This document shows positions 32,653 to 35,250 of a DNA stretch of 35,250 nucleotides, one piece after another. Source of the stretch: Deltaproteobacteria bacterium (GTDB taxonomy: Bacteria; Myxococcota_A; Polyangia; Haliangiales; SHYZ01). Every line of letters starts with the position of its first letter. The first letter of the stretch is position 1. Under the pieces are notes generated by a model. That model ran no database searches, was not told the origin of the DNA, and saw nothing but the letters and a program-made list of their open reading frames with translations. The position numbers and the translations under genes are program-made. The stretch is taken from contig JACQUZ010000004.1 in the NCBI GenBank assembly GCA_016210055.1, positions 1-35,250 on the forward strand. Direction: 5' to 3'.

Positions 32653-33560
32653 GGACGTATGATTTTGCCACCCGCCCGCACCCATATTCGACATACCTTC
32701 GGGGAGGTTTCTTCAGCGCTGACTTGAAAACCAGGTTGCCTATCTAGGACTTTCTTGAAGCTTGCGAGCGCCGAGTCCTCGTCACCCAGTGCCACGTATG
32801 CCCCCCCAAGGACAAAAGCGACTTCGGCAGCCGTCTTCGGTTCGAGGTAGTCCATGTCCAGGTCGCTCGTGAGCACGCTTCGTACCTCCGCATAGTTCCC
32901 TTGGAGCCATGCCTCGCGTGCGTTGGGGAGCGCATTGCGTACTTTTTCCGCTTGCTGCCGACGTTTTTGCTCGCGCTTGATCGCCTCTGGGTCTGGCGCT
33001 GGGAGCTTCGACTCGCGAATTCTCACGTGGACGATGGGGACGATCAATGACTCTCCAGGCTTCAGAGGCCGATTGCTTCGGAAGTTGTACCCCGCGAGCA
33101 GAGCAGCCTTTGACGCGTCTTGGTAGAAAGCCGCAGCTATCGACGATAGCGTCTCTCTATCCGCCGCTACGTGCGTGACGTGGAATGGAATCGTGAGCTC
33201 TTGCCCAGTGGCGAGAGGCGTATTTGCCGCAATTCCATTGAAGTCCGCCAAGAAAGCCGCTCTCCGCTCATCACCAAGATACTGCGTGGCCAGCGACTTG
33301 AAGCTATCTCCGCTCGAGACAATGCACTTCCACGCTGTCGGAATCCTTAGATGCTCTCCCATCCTGAGTTGTCTTGGATGCCGGATCTTGTTTTCGACCA
33401 TGATGAACACGGCGAGCTTTCGGTCGCCGTAGTACTCGGCCGCCAGGAGTGGAAGCGTGTCGTCACCCTTTGCAACGTGCACCACAAATGATTGCTGAGC
33501 CCACGCAGGGCTGGCGGTTGCCAACGAAACGAATGCCAAGATGCTCAACAAGCGCCTCAT
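32649..33560 (-). CDS. Periplasmic LysM-TPR protein
   Basis: A 303-residue protein with a Sec signal peptide (MRRLLSILAFVSLATASPAWA, cut before QQ at 22). Three LysM-like units follow at about 26-75, 79-126 and 128-176, each ending in a GE/GQ-x-L-x-IP type strand; LysM units bind peptidoglycan glycan chains. A charged linker (190-205) leads to a TPR-like region (207-280: NAREAWLQGNYAEVRSVL; VLGGAYVALGDEDSALASF). It overlaps both neighbouring kinase genes by 4 bp (ATGA at 33557-33560 and 32649-32652), so the three proteins should be made together. It is a likely periplasmic partner or ligand-presenting protein for the kinases; that is inferred from context. Confidence 0.85.
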   Translation of the reverse strand: MRRLLSILAFVSLATASPAWAQQSFVVHVAKGDDTLPLLAAEYYGDRKLAVFIMVENKIRHPRQLRMGEHLRIPTAWKCIVSSGDSFKSLATQYLGDERRAAFLADFNGIAANTPLATGQELTIPFHVTHVAADRETLSSIAAAFYQDASKAALLAGYNFRSNRPLKPGESLIVPIVHVRIRESKLPAPDPEAIKREQKRRQQAEKVRNALPNAREAWLQGNYAEVRSVLTSDLDMDYLEPKTAAEVAFVLGGAYVALGDEDSALASFKKVLDRQPGFQVSAEETSPKVCRIWVRAGGKIIRP

Positions 33561-34975
33561 GGCTTCCGTTCTAGGGTGTAGCGCAGGATTGTAGGCTTTT
33601 CTTTCCTGCCTTCAGGAACGAGGATTTCATGCCGCTGTTCGAGGAAGTACTCGTTCACCAGCCTGAGTTCATGAATTCCCGCCGATACCTCAATGGGCTC
33701 GGCTATGGGTGTCGTTTCGACTAGCTTTCCGTCAATAAAAACGTGGGCCCACGGGTTGGCAACCACGCGCAAGTAGCCTCGTGGCTCTTTAATCGGCATT
33801 AGGCTGGCCATTGTGGAGTTGCCTTGAAAGCTGGTCCCCACTGGAGCCAAGTGCATGAGGCCTACAGAAAGCGCCACTGCTCCCGTGATCATCCCCTGGA
33901 GGCCTGCTACCCGACGCGTGACGGCGCGAGTACCCTCCAGTACCATCGGGCGCGACGGGCTCGAACCGTTTATCATGCTCGGTCGAAGGAACTTCTCGGC
34001 TTCTTCAGGCCTCACAAGGCCCTGGCCCTTCAAGAAGAGCACGAGCCGCGCATTGTAGTTTATCTTCACCCTTGGTGCGAGAAACCGCTCGAGGGCGACC
34101 ACGAGCTCCTGCGTGGAGCGCCACCGATCGCGCGGTAGCTTCTGCAAGCACCGAGAAAGGATGCGCTCCAGTTCACGTGGGATATCGGGGTTCACCTTTC
34201 TCGGATTGGGGTGCTTCTCAAGCCGGATTTTCTGCATGACCGAGCGGTCTTCGTCCTCGATGAACGGTTTCTTTCCGGTGACCATCTGGTACATCACGAT
34301 ACCGAGCGCAAAGAGATCCGACCGAAAATCAAGCTTATCTCCGAGGACTTGCTCTGGCGACATGTATGAGGGCGTGCCAACGCCCGTTCCAGCTTGCGTA
34401 AGATCTTCAAACGCAGGGTCCCGAGCAATGCCGAAGTCCATCAATTTCACGCCCCCAGAGCGGGCGATCATGATGTTTGCAGGCTTGATATCGCGGTGAA
34501 TGATCCCTCGGTAGTGCGCATAATCCAAGGCCCGCGCGACTTGTACTCCAACAATCGCCGCCACATCGACTGGAAGGTGACCACATCTCTCGAGCAGGTC
34601 GTAAACGTCCACCCCCTCCACGTACTCCATCACAATGAAGAAGGCGCCGCGTTCCTTCAGGAAGTCGTATACGTGAATAATATTCTCGTGTTGCATCTGA
34701 GCGAGAGAAAGGGCCTCGCGCTCAAAACGGATCGCAAACTGCGAATCACCAGCGACAGCGGTCTTGAGGGCCTTGACGGCGACCGTGCGGTTCAGATTCT
34801 CTTGCACGGCCTTGTACACCACAGCCATCCCGCCCGAGGCAATCTCCTCGACGAGGCGGCAGCTCCCTATGCGATCGATGGGAAGGGGCGCCAAGGCGGA
34901 TTCAAGAATAGCCGATTTTTCGCCTTGACCCCGGCTAAAATCCGAGTAGATTGCATCCACTTTTTGACGGCTCAC
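33557..34975 (-). CDS. Membrane Ser/Thr protein kinase with C-terminal PEGA-like domain
   Basis: A 472-residue Hanks-type kinase. The catalytic domain spans about 38-300, with ASGGMA loop (46-51), K68, HRDIKPAN (160 on), DFG (180-182) and GTPSYMSPE (200-208), all intact. A membrane helix at about 359-378 is followed by a periplasmic PEGA-like domain (about 400-470; NPWAHVFIDGKLVETTPI). The GTG start at 34975 has neither a Shine-Dalgarno sequence nor a -10 box at leaderless spacing, so the exact start is uncertain; a GTG at 34960 is an alternative. A -10-like TATACT on the minus strand at 35042-35047 could drive the operon with a leader of about 60 bases. Confidence 0.86.
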   Translation of the reverse strand: MSRQKVDAIYSDFSRGQGEKSAILESALAPLPIDRIGSCRLVEEIASGGMAVVYKAVQENLNRTVAVKALKTAVAGDSQFAIRFEREALSLAQMQHENIIHVYDFLKERGAFFIVMEYVEGVDVYDLLERCGHLPVDVAAIVGVQVARALDYAHYRGIIHRDIKPANIMIARSGGVKLMDFGIARDPAFEDLTQAGTGVGTPSYMSPEQVLGDKLDFRSDLFALGIVMYQMVTGKKPFIEDEDRSVMQKIRLEKHPNPRKVNPDIPRELERILSRCLQKLPRDRWRSTQELVVALERFLAPRVKINYNARLVLFLKGQGLVRPEEAEKFLRPSMINGSSPSRPMVLEGTRAVTRRVAGLQGMITGAVALSVGLMHLAPVGTSFQGNSTMASLMPIKEPRGYLRVVANPWAHVFIDGKLVETTPIAEPIEVSAGIHELRLVNEYFLEQRHEILVPEGRKEKPTILRYTLERKP

Positions 34976-35003
34976 TGTTGGGACGCGACGACCGGCTCCG
35001 ACG

Positions 35004-35031
35004 TTGACAAATTGAGAGGGGCCGATACGCT
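35004..35031 (+). promoter_or_regulatory. Candidate upstream promoter of the stable-RNA operon (P1)
   Basis: A perfect TTGACA (35004-35009), a 16 bp spacer and TACGCT (35026-35031). The -10 is weak, so this is less certain than the promoter at 35079. Confidence 0.4.
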
Positions 35032-35041
35032 AGGGTTTCGA

Positions 35042-35049
35042 AGTATAGT
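35042..35049. promoter_or_regulatory. Two-way -10-like element
   Basis: The bases AGTATAGT contain TATAGT on the plus strand and TATACT on the minus strand, both five of six to TATAAT. The minus-strand reading could serve the kinase operon (weak -35, TTCATG, 17 bp upstream). The plus-strand reading has no -35. Confidence 0.3.
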
Positions 35050-35068
35050 TTCCACGTCGATACCCATG

Positions 35069-35107
35069 AAAAAAAAGGTTGACGGAGCGCGCCAAGGAAA
35101 GTATATA
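35069..35107 (+). promoter_or_regulatory. Strong rRNA-type promoter with A-tract (P2)
   Basis: TTGACG (35079-35084), an exact 17 bp spacer and TATATA (35102-35107), preceded by a run of eight A residues (35069-35076) like a UP element. The bases after the -10 (GGCGCTCCC) are G+C rich, as in discriminators of stringently controlled rRNA promoters. Transcription would start near 35114. Confidence 0.7.
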
Positions 35108-35113
35108 GGCGCT

Positions 35114-35250
35114 CCCTCGATGGAACGGAGCGACCACTTGCAGTGGAGCTTCTGTAGACAAGTAAGAACGTCGGTCCTTGAAAACTGAATAGCGAAGGAC
35201 GTGAGTTTTAGAAGAAGCGAACGCTCTCAAGAGTGAGAGAGCAAGAACTC
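35114..35250 (+). other. Probable rRNA operon leader with boxA-like element (runs off the window)
   Basis: This region has no convincing coding frame. It contains GTCCTTGAAAACTGA (35174-35188), close to the boxA-type antitermination element seen upstream of rRNA genes (TTCTTTGAAAACT in Bacillus-type leaders). Hairpins surround it: CCACT-TGC-AGTGG (35134-35146), GTCCTT/AAGGAC (35174-35179 with 35195-35200, enclosing the boxA core), and GCTCTC/GAGAGC (35223-35228 with 35237-35242). A further stem, CGCTCC/GGAGCG, begins at 35110 just before the expected start site. The window ends before any recognisable 16S sequence, so the operon itself is inferred. Confidence 0.55.

Noticed and set aside
1..35250. 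CRISPR arrays, insertion sequences, tRNA genes, attachment sites, phage genes
   Set aside because: Read through all intergenic regions on both strands; no repeated spacer units, transposase-like frames, cloverleaf-like sequences or integrase genes were found.

Overview
The window looks like a chromosomal segment of a high-G+C Myxococcota bacterium, most likely from the Polyangia/Sorangiineae side. The evidence is the combination of gene content: membrane-anchored Hanks-type Ser/Thr kinases with PEGA or PPC-like sensor domains, giant secreted lipoproteins with IPT/TIG, Kelch-like and BIG2 modules, an archaemetzincin-TPR fusion, a pilin-like domain of myxobacterial style, and a sigma-54 promoter. 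No phage, insertion sequence, CRISPR array or tRNA was seen. The genes are packed tightly and most are housekeeping or envelope genes.

Layout, left to right. 1-716: the end of a PEP-utilising (swivelling-domain) enzyme and a coupled phosphatidylserine synthase. 734-3645 (minus): the TldE/PmbA and TldD pair. 3871-4824: a secreted beta-barrel-like protein behind a near-perfect sigma-54 promoter. 4845-8491: amino-acid and C3 metabolism, namely a PLP aminotransferase whose 3' end overlaps that of a convergent leucine dehydrogenase, then a glycerate 2-kinase. 8519-12545: archaemetzincin-TPR protein, PrmC, a convergent methyltransferase and a class V aminotransferase. 12559-25928 (minus): a same-strand run in transcription order UbiB-type kinase, pilin-like lipoprotein, IPT/Kelch lipoprotein, small beta-barrel, 1916-residue lipoprotein. 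25959-27835: a small helical protein, a lipoprotein cyclophilin and a DUF192 protein. 27911-30641: a tetrapyrrole operon, cobA-hemD fusion, hemB and a DUF4177 protein. 30622-34975 (minus): kinase, LysM protein, kinase, all joined by ATGA overlaps. 34976-35250: a strong rRNA-type promoter region with a boxA-like leader, reading out of the window.

How the parts relate. Tetrapyrrole synthesis is one translationally coupled unit. The three-gene kinase/LysM operon looks like an envelope-sensing module: two kinases with periplasmic C-terminal domains flank a periplasmic LysM/TPR protein. It is transcribed away from a probable rRNA operon. The surface-protein run from 12559 to 24098 may encode one outer-membrane assembly.

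The most general signal is regulatory. Many first genes of transcription units have no Shine-Dalgarno sequence but carry a TANNNT (-10-like) hexamer ending 6-9 bases before the start codon, which suggests leaderless mRNAs. Coupled genes and envelope-protein genes instead carry clear Shine-Dalgarno sequences.
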